64,000 nt of DNA from Bacillota bacterium (lineage in GTDB: Bacteria; Bacillota; Clostridia; Lachnospirales; Lachnospiraceae), in the NCBI GenBank assembly GCA_023386315.1, contig JAEWJZ010000001.1:205739-269738 (forward strand). The letters run 5' to 3'. A model generated the notes under the pieces. The model saw only the letters and a list, made by a program, of their open reading frames with translations. It was not told the origin of the DNA and did not search any database. The first letter of the stretch is position 1; each line of letters begins with the position of its first letter. The position numbers were made by a program, and so were the translations under genes. Below are positions 43,527-52,584 of this stretch, one piece after another.

Positions 43527-44489
43527 TTATTCCGCTTTCGCAGATAAATCCTTAACCTTTTTGTCCACCAGAACCGCAATCAGCACAACAGATCCTTTTA
43601 CTATGCTGGTCGCGTGAGGGTTGACATTCATAAGAGTGAGGATGTTATCTATGATCCCCATGATCATGGCACCCACTACGGTAGGAAGTACAAATCCCGT
43701 TCCTCCGCTTAAACTGGTACCTCCAAGGATAACCGCTGCAATCGCATCCATCTCAATCCCCTGACCGCTTGTGGACTGAGCCGATCCAAGCCTTGCTGTC
43801 AGTACAATAGCAGCGACACCGCTTAAAAATCCATTCATAATATAAGCAGTCCATTCTGTCCGTTTCACGGATATACCTGATAAACGGGCAGCTTCCCGAT
43901 TTCCCCCAAGAGCATAAATGCTCCTTCCAAACCGGGTCTGTGTCAGTATATAATGTGCTGCCAGAAAAAGGAGTATAAGAATAATCACAGGAACCGGCAC
44001 TCCAAAAACAGAACCTTTTCCAATAAATTTATAGGCATCCGATTTTACCGGAATCGGAGAACCCTTTGTATAGATCAGAACACAGCCCCTCAGCAAAGTC
44101 ATTGTCCCCAGCGTTGCAATAAATGGAGGTATCCCGCAGTGAGAGATAAAAAAACCGTTAGCTGTACCACAGGCAGTTCCTATGGCAACTGCTGTTATTA
44201 CCGCAAGGAACGTATTGCCGGTTGAAGCCAGTACCCCTGACGCAACGACTCCGGAAAGTCCCAGAATAGAACCAACAGATAAGTCAATTCCACCGGTAAG
44301 GATTACGAATGTCATTCCGCATCCAATAATCCCGGCAACAGTAACCTGTTTGAATACATTAAACAAATTCGATATATTTAAAAAGCTTTTTGATAAAAAT
44401 GCAGCAAACAGGCAAATGATAAGTAATATTAAAACTGACCGGTAAATATTGATCTGGTTGATCAATTGTTTCTTAGCTTTCTGATTCAT
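43527..44489 (-). CDS. rbsC: Ribose-type ABC transporter permease
   Basis: 320 aa, about eight to ten membrane segments. GGIDLSVGSILGLSGVVA and GTSLSGGTGFVLPTVVGA are conserved in RbsC-like BPD_transp_2 permeases. It overlaps the rbsA end by 17 bases, so the two are translated together. Confidence 0.92.
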   Translation of the reverse strand: MNQKAKKQLINQINIYRSVLILLIICLFAAFLSKSFLNISNLFNVFKQVTVAGIIGCGMTFVILTGGIDLSVGSILGLSGVVASGVLASTGNTFLAVITAVAIGTACGTANGFFISHCGIPPFIATLGTMTLLRGCVLIYTKGSPIPVKSDAYKFIGKGSVFGVPVPVIILILLFLAAHYILTQTRFGRSIYALGGNREAARLSGISVKRTEWTAYIMNGFLSGVAAIVLTARLGSAQSTSGQGIEMDAIAAVILGGTSLSGGTGFVLPTVVGAMIMGIIDNILTLMNVNPHATSIVKGSVVLIAVLVDKKVKDLSAKAE

Positions 44490-45984
44490 TTTCCCTCACC
44501 CCTCCAGATGCATGTGCTAATATTATTTCCTGATTCATGTCCATTCCTGAGATTTCCAATACCATACGTCCCTCCCGCATGACAATCACGCGGTCACTGA
44601 CTCCGATCAGCTCCGGCAAATCTGTGGAAACCATAAGAATACTTTTTCCTTTTTCAGTCAGTTGGTTGATTATTGCATAAATTTCTGCCTTGGCCCCAAC
44701 ATCCACTCCCCTTGTGGGTTCATTGAGAATGAGAATATCAGGATCTGCTTCCAGCACCTTTGCAAAGACGATCTTCTGCTGATTGCCTCCGCTTAACTTC
44801 CCGGCCAGCTGGAAAGGAGAACTGATCCGGATATTCAGCGATTTCACCTGATGGCTGACCCGCTCCATTTCCAGTCTGGTATTAAGATGAATTCCTTTTG
44901 TCAGCTTCTTTAAAGATGACATGGAAATATTTTCTCTGATGCTTCTTACTAAAACCAGTCCCTCCTGCTTCCTGTCATCAGAAACAAAACCAATTCCGGA
45001 TTTCAGAGCTTTTACAGGTGCAGAGCAGTCTTTTCTCACCCCATGCACCCAGAGTTCACCGCTTTCCATTGGTATGGCGCCATATAATATTTTTGATAAT
45101 TCAATGGTCCCTGATCCTAAAAGCCCGGTTATACCAAGAATTTCTCCTTTATGAAGTTTCAGACTCATATCATGTACATTCCGGCTGTTAATGTTTTTTG
45201 CTTCAAATACTACCTCCTGTGGCTTGTAATCACGGACAGGGTATAAGTTAGAAACACTTCTGCCTACCATCATGGACACTACATCATCATAATCGGTTTC
45301 ACCGATCTCTTTCGAAGCAACATATCTGCCATCCCGAAACACCGTCAGACGATCTGAAATTTTAAAAATCTCATCCATACGGTGGGAAATATAGATAATC
45401 GCAATTCCCTTCTTTTTAAGCTCTTCAATAATTCCAAACAGTATTTTTATCTCTTCCCCGGCCAGTGCGGCAGTCGGCTCATCCATGATGATGATTCTGG
45501 CGCCTATGGTGAGGCACTTGGCAATCTCTGTCATCTGCGCTTCAGCAACAGAAAGATTCTTTACTTTGGTCCTTGAACTGAATTTCAGGCCCAGATGGTC
45601 TAAATTATTCTGTGCCTCTTTAAACAGCTTATCCCAATCCACCTTCTTAAAGCTGTTTACCGGAAGCCTCCCAAGAAACATGTTTTCAGCTACTGATAAT
45701 TCAGGAACCATATTAAATTCCTGGTAGATCATTGCAATTCCTGATTTTTCTGCTTCCCTGGCCGAGTGAAATACCACTTTTTCCCCATTTAAATACATGG
45801 CACCGGATGTATATGGCTGAGCTCCTGCGATAATTTTCATCAGAGTGGATTTTCCAGCTCCGTTTTCTCCGCACAGAGCGTGAACCTCACCCTCATATAT
45901 TTCCAGATGGACTCCGTCAAGAGCTTTTACACCAGGAAAAGTCTTAACGATTGATTCCAGTTTCAGAACTAACCTTCCTCCCAT
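44473..45984 (-). CDS. rbsA: Ribose-type ABC transporter ATP-binding protein (two cassettes)
   Basis: 503 aa with two ABC cassettes. The first has GENGAGKSTLMK and IIMDEPTAAL; the second has a degenerate Walker A (GLLGSGTIELSK), the LSGGNQQKIV signature and LILNEPTRGVD. This tandem, partly degenerate form is normal for CUT2 sugar importers. AAGGGG lies just before the ATG. It follows rbsD by 27 bases. Confidence 0.93.
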   Translation of the reverse strand: MGGRLVLKLESIVKTFPGVKALDGVHLEIYEGEVHALCGENGAGKSTLMKIIAGAQPYTSGAMYLNGEKVVFHSAREAEKSGIAMIYQEFNMVPELSVAENMFLGRLPVNSFKKVDWDKLFKEAQNNLDHLGLKFSSRTKVKNLSVAEAQMTEIAKCLTIGARIIIMDEPTAALAGEEIKILFGIIEELKKKGIAIIYISHRMDEIFKISDRLTVFRDGRYVASKEIGETDYDDVVSMMVGRSVSNLYPVRDYKPQEVVFEAKNINSRNVHDMSLKLHKGEILGITGLLGSGTIELSKILYGAIPMESGELWVHGVRKDCSAPVKALKSGIGFVSDDRKQEGLVLVRSIRENISMSSLKKLTKGIHLNTRLEMERVSHQVKSLNIRISSPFQLAGKLSGGNQQKIVFAKVLEADPDILILNEPTRGVDVGAKAEIYAIINQLTEKGKSILMVSTDLPELIGVSDRVIVMREGRMVLEISGMDMNQEIILAHASGGVRENESES

Positions 45985-46011
45985 TTCATTTCCCCTTCCC
46001 CTCGCCGGGTT

Positions 46012-46410
46012 TCAATATGCACATCCTGAGATCAGAATTACATTGGTATAACCGGTAAACTCACCTGTGAGAATGATTGCTTTTGCTCCTTCTGTCATTT
46101 TTTTCAATTCACTGTGAGGAATATACTCTACAGGAATTCCCTCCGGCAGAAGAGCCAGGGCTTTTTTATGCAGCTCCCCGCTTACAACAAGAGCTTCCTC
46201 GGCAAAAACAGCCTTTTCCGTTACCATATACTTTTCAATCTCTTCAAGAACCTCTAAGTAGGTCGGACTACCCTGTTTCCAGCCTAAATCTACCCGCTCC
46301 ACTCCCTTAGGGACAGGCAGTCCGGCATCTGCAATTACAAGCATATCCATGTGTCTTATTTCCGCCATGATTCTTGATAGCTGCGGATGTAAAATTCCAG
46401 TCTTTAACAT
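46012..46410 (-). CDS. rbsD: D-ribose pyranase
   Basis: 132 aa. MLKTGILHPQLSRIMAEIRH contains the catalytic His20, and PTYLEVLEEIEKYMV and FTGYTNVILISG complete the RbsD fold. It interconverts ribopyranose and ribofuranose so that RbsK can phosphorylate the sugar. It overlaps rbsK by 7 bases. The presence of this gene is the strongest sign that the operon handles ribose. Confidence 0.93.
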   Translation of the reverse strand: MLKTGILHPQLSRIMAEIRHMDMLVIADAGLPVPKGVERVDLGWKQGSPTYLEVLEEIEKYMVTEKAVFAEEALVVSGELHKKALALLPEGIPVEYIPHSELKKMTEGAKAIILTGEFTGYTNVILISGCAY

Positions 46411-47348
46411 TGCAGTCCCTCCGTTTTATGAGATTGTATAAATGCATCGATTTCTGACCGTTCCGGCATTGCCGGTGTTGTTCCGATTCTCTGAACAGAA
46501 ATGGCTGCCAGTGCATTGGCAAATGCTGCAGCTTCCCATAAATCTTTTCCTTCTGCCAGGGCAGCCGCAAGACCGCCGTTAAATGCGTCTCCTGCTCCTG
46601 TGGTGTCTACCGCATCTACATGATAGGCGGGTATTAACCCTCTTTTTTCATTCGTTGCAATATAAACCCCTTTGCTTCCCATTGTGATGAGCACATTTCT
46701 GACACCCTTTTTCAGAAAATAGTCCGCTGCCTTTCCGGCGCTCTCTTCATCGTCTACCGGGATTTTGGATAGTATCCCAGCCTCTACCTCATTGGGAGTG
46801 ATCAGTTCCACCCGGCTTAATAGGCTATCACTGACGGGTTGTACAGGGGCTGTATTTAAAATAATTTTGACTCCTTTGCCGTATGCCATTTCTACCGCCT
46901 TCTCAACGGAAGAAATGTTTGTTTCCAGCTGTAACAGCAAATAATCCGACTGGTCCAGCAGGTCTGTAATGGATTCCACCTCCTCATCGGAAATCGTATC
47001 ACACGCACCTAAAATCACTGCAATTTCATTCTGGCTGGTATTCTCATCTACCATGATTAATGCAGTACCTGTCTCAGCCTGTTCGCTGCGAAATACCCTT
47101 TTTGTATCCATACCCAATTCTGTCATGGTCTTAATGGCAAGCTCTGCTAAGGTGTCATTGCCAACCTTCGTTACCATTGTTACGTCTGCACCTGCCTTAT
47201 GGGCAGCTACCGCCTGGTTAAATCCCTTTCCGCCAGGTCCCATTTTAAACAGACTCCCCTTCACCGTTTCACCCGGCACAGGCAGATGGGGACATCTTCC
47301 CATCAGATCTACAACAAAGCTCCCAAATACCGTTATTTTCTTACCCAT
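46404..47348 (-). CDS. rbsK: Ribokinase
   Basis: 314 aa. PfkB-family motifs: GPGGKGFNQAVAAHKAG in the N-terminal half and DTTGAGDAFNGGLAAAL with the catalytic aspartate near the C-terminus. It makes ribose 5-phosphate. The ATG at 47348 has GAGGAG 6 bases upstream; the ATG at 47354 overlaps it. With deoC next to it, deoxyribose is a possible second substrate. Confidence 0.92.
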   Translation of the reverse strand: MGKKITVFGSFVVDLMGRCPHLPVPGETVKGSLFKMGPGGKGFNQAVAAHKAGADVTMVTKVGNDTLAELAIKTMTELGMDTKRVFRSEQAETGTALIMVDENTSQNEIAVILGACDTISDEEVESITDLLDQSDYLLLQLETNISSVEKAVEMAYGKGVKIILNTAPVQPVSDSLLSRVELITPNEVEAGILSKIPVDDEESAGKAADYFLKKGVRNVLITMGSKGVYIATNEKRGLIPAYHVDAVDTTGAGDAFNGGLAAALAEGKDLWEAAAFANALAAISVQRIGTTPAMPERSEIDAFIQSHKTEGLQC

Positions 47349-47366
47349 AAGCATCTCCTCTTCTCT

Positions 47367-48002
47367 TTACAGCAGTACAACTCCATTTCCTGCACCAATC
47401 CTGTCTGCTCCTGCTGATATCATGGCTCTGGCATCCTCCGGTGTACGAATCCCCCCGCTTGCTTTGACTTTCATTTTCTCTCCCACTGTCTTCTTCATAA
47501 GGGCAACATCCTCTGTCAATGCCCCTCCCGTACTAAAACCGGTAGACGTTTTGACAAAATGTGCGCCGGCCTCCATGGAAAGTTCACAGGCCTTTACTAT
47601 TTCATCCTTTGTCAAAAGACAATTTTCAAGAATTACTTTTACTGTTCTTTCGTGACAAGCTCCAACAACTGCTTTTATATCAGCCCGCACAAGCTCATAA
47701 TTCTTATCTTTCAGTGCGCCGATATTTATTACCATATCCACTTCATCTGCTCCTGCTTTTACAGCCTCTGCTGCTTCAAAAGCTTTGGCCGCTGTCAGCA
47801 TGGCTCCCAATGGAAAACCCACCACACAGCATACCGCCACGCTGCTGTCCTTGAGCTCCTGCGCTGCCAGAGGTACGTGGCAGGTGTTGACACAGACAGA
47901 TGCAAATCCGTATTTTTTTGCCTCCTGACAATATCTTCTGATTATTTCTGTTCCGGCATCTGCCTTTAGCATTGTATGGTCAATCATGTTTGCTATGTTC
48001 AT
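47367..48002 (-). CDS. deoC: Deoxyribose-phosphate aldolase
   Basis: 211 aa. The Schiff-base lysine is in VKASGGIRT, the second active-site lysine in [13 protein letters not shown], and [11 protein letters not shown] opens the barrel. It splits 2-deoxyribose 5-phosphate to glyceraldehyde 3-phosphate and acetaldehyde. The ATG at 48002 has GGAGG 6 bases upstream; ATG 48008 would overlap that site. First structural gene after the regulator, with an operator-like palindrome 24 bases upstream. Confidence 0.95.
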   Translation of the reverse strand: MNIANMIDHTMLKADAGTEIIRRYCQEAKKYGFASVCVNTCHVPLAAQELKDSSVAVCCVVGFPLGAMLTAAKAFEAAEAVKAGADEVDMVINIGALKDKNYELVRADIKAVVGACHERTVKVILENCLLTKDEIVKACELSMEAGAHFVKTSTGFSTGGALTEDVALMKKTVGEKMKVKASGGIRTPEDARAMISAGADRIGAGNGVVLL

Positions 48003-48025
48003 ATCCATCCTCCGTAATTTTTGTA

Positions 48026-48039
48026 TGTAACCGGTTACA
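48026..48039. promoter_or_regulatory. LacI-type operator in front of deoC
   Basis: TGTAACCGGTTACA, a perfect 14-bp palindrome, extended to 16 bp by flanking A/T. It is identical to the site upstream of the lacI-type gene. It also satisfies the cre pattern TGWNANCGNTNNCA, so CcpA binding is possible. Confidence 0.8.
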
Positions 48040-48072
48040 TATCAGGGTAAAAATAAACTGCCTTACTGCAGC

Positions 48073-49086
48073 CTATTTTATCTTTTCTGAACCGCGAAGC
48101 ACCATCTGATATGGAACAAAGATCTTGCGTCCTGAGCTTTTGCTTTCCTTACGGGTCAGTTTGTCAATCAGCATTTCCATCGCCAGATAACCCTGATTCC
48201 TTGCGTCCCTGTCAATCGTTGAAAGGCGATAATCAATGATTTTCAGGCATTCAATCTGATCAAACCCTACTATGGAGATATCCCTGCCGATTTTCAGCTT
48301 ATGCTCCGTTAAATATTTGAGTACACCCAGGCTGGTCTGGTTGTTGGAAGCAAAAATAGCAGTAGGTGGATCAGGGAGCTCCAGTAATTCCTTCGTCCTC
48401 TCATATGCTTTCATGATCTTAAAATCACCTGATACGATATATTCCTCTCTAAGCCCAATCCCATGATCCCTAAGAGCTGATTTGTATCCGTTCAGACGAT
48501 CTTTTCCCGGCATAGAGGTGTTGGGACCCGTTATCACTGCAATCTTCTTATGTCCATTCTGAATTAAAGCTTCCACAGCCTTATATGCTGCTTCATGGTT
48601 CTCTACAAATACCCCATCCAGAATGGAATTTCTGATGTTGCGGTCAACTAATACAACTGGAATTCCTTTGTTTTCAAATTGGATCAGCTTATCCCTGGTC
48701 ACCTCATCAAGCTCCGAAATGGGAGTAATCAAAAGTCCCGAAAGTCGCTGGCTTTCTGCCATCATAAGACATTGATGCTCTCTCTCCGGCAGCTCCCCGG
48801 TATCAAACAAAACAATATTGTACTGGTTATTTGCAGCCCTTTCCCCTATTCCGCTTATAATGCCCGAAAAAAACTCATTGGCGATATCCGGGACAATTAC
48901 GCCGATACTGGAAGAATCACGTATACTGAGACTTCTGGCTATGGCATTGGGTACGAATTCTGCCTCTTCAATTGCCGCTAATACTTTTTGCTTTGTTTCC
49001 TCTTTCACATATCCGGATTCATTGATTACTCTGGAAACAGTTGCGGAAGAAACACCTGCTTTTCTTGCTATATCCCGTATGTTCAT
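48073..49086 (-). CDS. LacI-family transcriptional regulator of the ribose operon
   Basis: 337 aa. The HTH MNIRDIARKAGVSSATVSRVI is followed by the hinge helix (NAIARSLS) and a sugar-binding domain (IGVIVPDIANEFF). Identical palindromes lie immediately upstream of this gene and of deoC, so it probably represses itself and the operon and responds to ribose or a pentose phosphate. GGAG is 7 bases before the ATG. It may be called rbsR by role; identity to a named orthologue is not established. Confidence 0.9.
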   Translation of the reverse strand: MNIRDIARKAGVSSATVSRVINESGYVKEETKQKVLAAIEEAEFVPNAIARSLSIRDSSSIGVIVPDIANEFFSGIISGIGERAANNQYNIVLFDTGELPEREHQCLMMAESQRLSGLLITPISELDEVTRDKLIQFENKGIPVVLVDRNIRNSILDGVFVENHEAAYKAVEALIQNGHKKIAVITGPNTSMPGKDRLNGYKSALRDHGIGLREEYIVSGDFKIMKAYERTKELLELPDPPTAIFASNNQTSLGVLKYLTEHKLKIGRDISIVGFDQIECLKIIDYRLSTIDRDARNQGYLAMEMLIDKLTRKESKSSGRKIFVPYQMVLRGSEKIK

Positions 49087-49101
49087 TTCAAGATCTCCTT
49101 G

Positions 49102-49115
49102 TGTAACCGGTTACA
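49102..49115. promoter_or_regulatory. LacI-type operator in front of the regulator gene
   Basis: TGTAACCGGTTACA again, placed just downstream of the -10 box of the regulator's promoter, an ideal position for autorepression. Confidence 0.8.
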
Positions 49116-49121
49116 TGTATA

Positions 49122-49150
49122 ATATTAACATATTTCAATCCTAAAGTAAA
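49122..49150 (-). promoter_or_regulatory. Promoter of the LacI-family regulator gene
   Basis: Minus strand TTTACT (49150-49145), 17 bases, TAATAT (49127-49122). The operator starts 6 bases downstream of the -10 box. Confidence 0.6.
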
Positions 49151-49169
49151 TAGTTTTTGTTATATTTGT

Positions 49170-49619
49170 TCATAAAAATGCATTCACCAATTCTGCATAA
49201 TTCTTAGCCGCTTTTAGTTTTTCAAGAGTTATGCCATTTCCCAGTTTTCCTGCCAATTCCGAAATCAAACGAAGATGTTCCTTTGCTCCATCGCCGTTTG
49301 AAGGTACAGCAAAAAGAAAAAACAAGTTGGAAGGTTCTTCGTCATATGATTCCCATTCAATCATTTGCTCCGTTTTTCCAACTGCAATCCCTACACGTTT
49401 TACAAAATCAGATTTTCCATGGGGTATTGCCACATTATTTCCAATTCCTGTTATCCCCTCCCGTTCCCTGATATAGACATCCTCCAGATAACCATTTAAA
49501 TCATCTATATATCCGGCCCTTTTAAGCAGTTTTCCCAGATGATATATGACTTCCTCTTTGTTTCTGGCTTTCATGTTCAAATCAATGACTCTCTGATCCA
49601 GAATATCCTCTAATGCCAT
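49170..49619 (-). CDS. PTS fructose-type EIIA component
   Basis: 149 aa. NNVAIPHGKS contains the phosphorylated His67, and REREGITGIG before it is typical of the fructose/mannitol EIIA fold. It passes phosphate from HPr to the EIIB encoded upstream. Last gene of the PTS operon, 12 bases after the regulator. No strong terminator was seen before the next promoter. Confidence 0.92.
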   Translation of the reverse strand: MALEDILDQRVIDLNMKARNKEEVIYHLGKLLKRAGYIDDLNGYLEDVYIREREGITGIGNNVAIPHGKSDFVKRVGIAVGKTEQMIEWESYDEEPSNLFFLFAVPSNGDGAKEHLRLISELAGKLGNGITLEKLKAAKNYAELVNAFL

Positions 49620-49631
49620 AGACTTACTCCT

Positions 49632-51599
49632 TTACCTGATAAAATATTGATATACTTGAAATGCAGAACAAAAGCTTTTAATCATATCCATATTCTCACT
49701 GTTCTCTGTCAACAGCAGAAAATCCTTATAAAACTGCTTTGTTCTTCGTATCTCATAATTTGATGTCATTTTTACCGCAAGTAAAAAAACTACATCAACA
49801 AAATCCCCGGACCAGTCAACCGGCTGATCCAAAACCGCTACTGCAATTCTGGATTCATTTACTTCCACCATATTTCCATGAGGAATTGCAATCCCATGTC
49901 CAATACTTGTGGTAGTTGCTTTTTCCCTAAAAAAAACACTGTCCATATATTTCGCTGTAACATCACCTTTTTCTTCCAGCCGCTTAACCATCAGCCTCAG
50001 AAGTTCTTCCTTGTCAGCTGCATCCGGATGATAAAAAATCAGATCTACGTCAAAAAGCTGATGACAAAGATTATCAAAACGGAATGTGTAAGCAGAGATG
50101 TTTTTTCTGATTTCTCTTACCCTCCGCTTCACCCCTTCAACCATTTCATCTGACAACCGGTCTTCGATCATCACAATTCGGGGATCCTCTTTATTTAATT
50201 TGACAGAGCTGATAATCAAATCCATGTCAGGATATAAATCAATTCGAAAATCATGAAAACTGACCGCTTTTATTTCCGATATTTCAGGAATACTATACTT
50301 AAGCAATTCTATTATAAACTGACTTGAAGCAAGTCCTCTGTTACTGACCATTAATGCCAGAAGAGGCCTGTTCTTTTTCTTTCTGATAAGAGCAGCCTGA
50401 ATATAGAGAGCAATCCCGGCCAGTTCCTCCTCAGTGACCTGTACCCCATAATATTCTTCAAACAGATTGCTTGTGGACCAGGCAGCAAGAAAAGTCTGCT
50501 TATACTCATTTTTTACATATTTACTAATACTGTCCGATGTCATTGTAGAATATTTAAGGCGAAAAATAACCGAGCGCATATGCATCAGCAGGTTTTCGTA
50601 TAATATCCCATCAGAAGAAAGGTCCACATCCAGAACAGAATCAATCGTCTCTATCACAAGCCTTACAAAGCTTTTTAAATTATTATCATACTGGCCTGCA
50701 TAATCATCTTCTCCAAGGCAGGAAAATCCTTCAATTTTACGGGCTGATAAAAGCAGTATGGATAAAAGCTTCACATCTGCCATTGATATTTTAATCTTGT
50801 ATTCTGACTCAATTCTTTGATAAATAGACTCTGCAAACGAATATTCATTATAATGCTCCACATCTTCGTCATTCTCTCTTCCCAATATGTCATCATCACC
50901 CATATGATTTCTGGCAAGAGAAAGGCAGGTCATAATCCAGACCATATTAAACGAGATATCCGCCAATTCGACTCTCCATGCATTTTCTGCATCAACAATC
51001 ATCCTTCTGATCCTGTAAGCATTCAAACCTGGTGCATAAGTACCAAGCAGCGCTTCCATTATATCGGGCATCATATAAAGAATGTAATCTTTAATAGCAA
51101 TCCGGTAATTGTATTCATTGCCCGCTACGCAGATTCCTTTATTCCGCACAGCTGTAATTTTTAAATTTCTTTTTTCAAACCACGGAGAAATCTTTTTTAA
51201 CATGCTGGTAACCGTAGGCGGACTTAAATAAAGACTCTCAGCCAGCTGGCAGATTGTAATGATTTCATCAGGTTTCAGTTTTAATAATTTTCCCGTCAGC
51301 TGCCTGTTTCTGTTTTCCAATTCCTCACAAAAATCAGAATCCTGGGAAGTATTGATTCGTTCTTTTAAGATCTCCAGCTGAGCAATACTGCATTCCAGCC
51401 AGATTCCGGTTCCCTGTTTTTTTTTGATGCTGCCCAAATAGTTAATAGACATCCAATCATTCAGTTGATTAATTTTGGTTCTTATTGACTTTTCAGATAA
51501 TCCCGCACTCTCTGCCAGCTGAAGCAGAGTAAATCTCTTTCCTGAAAGAAGACATTTTAGTATTCGGTTATAATATAATGTGTTCTTATCTTTTTTCAA
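49632..51599 (-). CDS. PRD-domain transcriptional activator (MtlR/LicR type)
   Basis: 655 aa. Two N-terminal helix-turn-helix regions (about residues 5-60 and 95-145) are followed by two PRD domains (about 190-400), an EIIB-like domain (about 410-490) and a C-terminal EIIA domain with IGHGIAIPHGN. In the EIIB-like domain the usual phosphorylatable Cys is not seen (LMVSNRGLASS). HPr and EII phosphorylation would set its activity on the PTS operon. The start codon is TTG at 51599, with GAGGTG upstream. Confidence 0.9.
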   Translation of the reverse strand: MKKDKNTLYYNRILKCLLSGKRFTLLQLAESAGLSEKSIRTKINQLNDWMSINYLGSIKKKQGTGIWLECSIAQLEILKERINTSQDSDFCEELENRNRQLTGKLLKLKPDEIITICQLAESLYLSPPTVTSMLKKISPWFEKRNLKITAVRNKGICVAGNEYNYRIAIKDYILYMMPDIMEALLGTYAPGLNAYRIRRMIVDAENAWRVELADISFNMVWIMTCLSLARNHMGDDDILGRENDEDVEHYNEYSFAESIYQRIESEYKIKISMADVKLLSILLLSARKIEGFSCLGEDDYAGQYDNNLKSFVRLVIETIDSVLDVDLSSDGILYENLLMHMRSVIFRLKYSTMTSDSISKYVKNEYKQTFLAAWSTSNLFEEYYGVQVTEEELAGIALYIQAALIRKKKNRPLLALMVSNRGLASSQFIIELLKYSIPEISEIKAVSFHDFRIDLYPDMDLIISSVKLNKEDPRIVMIEDRLSDEMVEGVKRRVREIRKNISAYTFRFDNLCHQLFDVDLIFYHPDAADKEELLRLMVKRLEEKGDVTAKYMDSVFFREKATTTSIGHGIAIPHGNMVEVNESRIAVAVLDQPVDWSGDFVDVVFLLAVKMTSNYEIRRTKQFYKDFLLLTENSENMDMIKSFCSAFQVYQYFIR

Positions 51600-51669
51600 A
51601 TAATCACCTCAGTTTTTTAATGTGCGGCAGACAATAAGACATCGTTCTGCCGCACCAGATATTACATTT

Positions 51670-52554
51670 TTATTCATAACCAGCAGCAAACGATTCTCCA
51701 TAGCAATACCGTCCGGCAGATCCAATGACTCTCATATAATCTTTTACAAACCGCTTTATTCCCGCTTCCGCGGCCATGCACAGACACATGTAATCCAGAG
51801 TGGAATCCTCGTTCAGTGCATGAAGCATTGCCTGTTTCCCTGCTTCAAATGCATCTGTACATACATTGATCTTATTAATTCCCCCAGCAATCGCCTTCCT
51901 TAGATTCTCCTGCCCTGAGCCTGAGCCCCCATGAAGTACCAGAGGCATATTCAGTACTGATTTTAATTGAGAAAGACGCTCAAAGTCCAATTTGGGTATT
52001 TTCCCTTTCGGATATGCACCGTGAGCAGTTCCAATTGCTACAGCCAAAGCATCAATACCAGTCTTTTCAACAAACTCAGCGGCGAGATCCGGATTTGTAT
52101 ATAAATCCGGATCGGTATCATCAGAATTTAAGGCCAGCCCGACATGACCCAGTTCTCCCTCAACAGAACAGCCCATTCCGTGAGCTAATGCAGTAATGAC
52201 TGAAGTTCTGTTTACATTCTCATGAAACGGAAGTGCCGACCCATCGAACATAACGTTCGTGAACCCCCTGTTAATACAGTCTGCTATCACATGAAAATCC
52301 GTACCATGATCCAGGTTTAAGGCTACTGGTACACGAACTCTTTGAGCCAGTTCCTTTATTACAGGCAGCATTTCCTCAGCATGGGCATGTTTTTTCATCT
52401 GCCCAGGACCAAATTGGATGATTATAGGAGAGTGTTCTTCCTCTGCTGCCAGAATACCCGCCCTGGCCATTTCAATATTAATGCTGTTCATAGCCATTAC
52501 GCCATAATATTTTTTGTTTGCATCTTCAAGAATTGCCTTCATTGATACCAGCAT
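51670..52554 (-). CDS. Class II fructose/tagatose-bisphosphate aldolase family protein
   Basis: 294 aa. NLDHGTD supplies zinc and catalytic residues, VEGELGHVG and GTAHGAYPKGKIPKLDF the loops around the metal site, and LHGGSGSG the phosphate loop. It cleaves a ketose 1,6-bisphosphate to triose phosphates. Its place inside a fructose-family PTS operon suggests that the sugar enters as a ketose 1-phosphate. No dedicated phosphofructokinase is in the operon. Confidence 0.92.
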   Translation of the reverse strand: MLVSMKAILEDANKKYYGVMAMNSINIEMARAGILAAEEEHSPIIIQFGPGQMKKHAHAEEMLPVIKELAQRVRVPVALNLDHGTDFHVIADCINRGFTNVMFDGSALPFHENVNRTSVITALAHGMGCSVEGELGHVGLALNSDDTDPDLYTNPDLAAEFVEKTGIDALAVAIGTAHGAYPKGKIPKLDFERLSQLKSVLNMPLVLHGGSGSGQENLRKAIAGGINKINVCTDAFEAGKQAMLHALNEDSTLDYMCLCMAAEAGIKRFVKDYMRVIGSAGRYCYGESFAAGYE

Positions 52555-52584
52555 TATAATCGTTCCTTTCTTTGAAGATATTCT

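Noticed and set aside
48026..48039. Reading the palindrome purely as a CcpA cre site
   Set aside because: It fits cre, but identical copies occur exactly at the LacI-type gene and its operon, so the local regulator is the simpler explanation. Both may bind.
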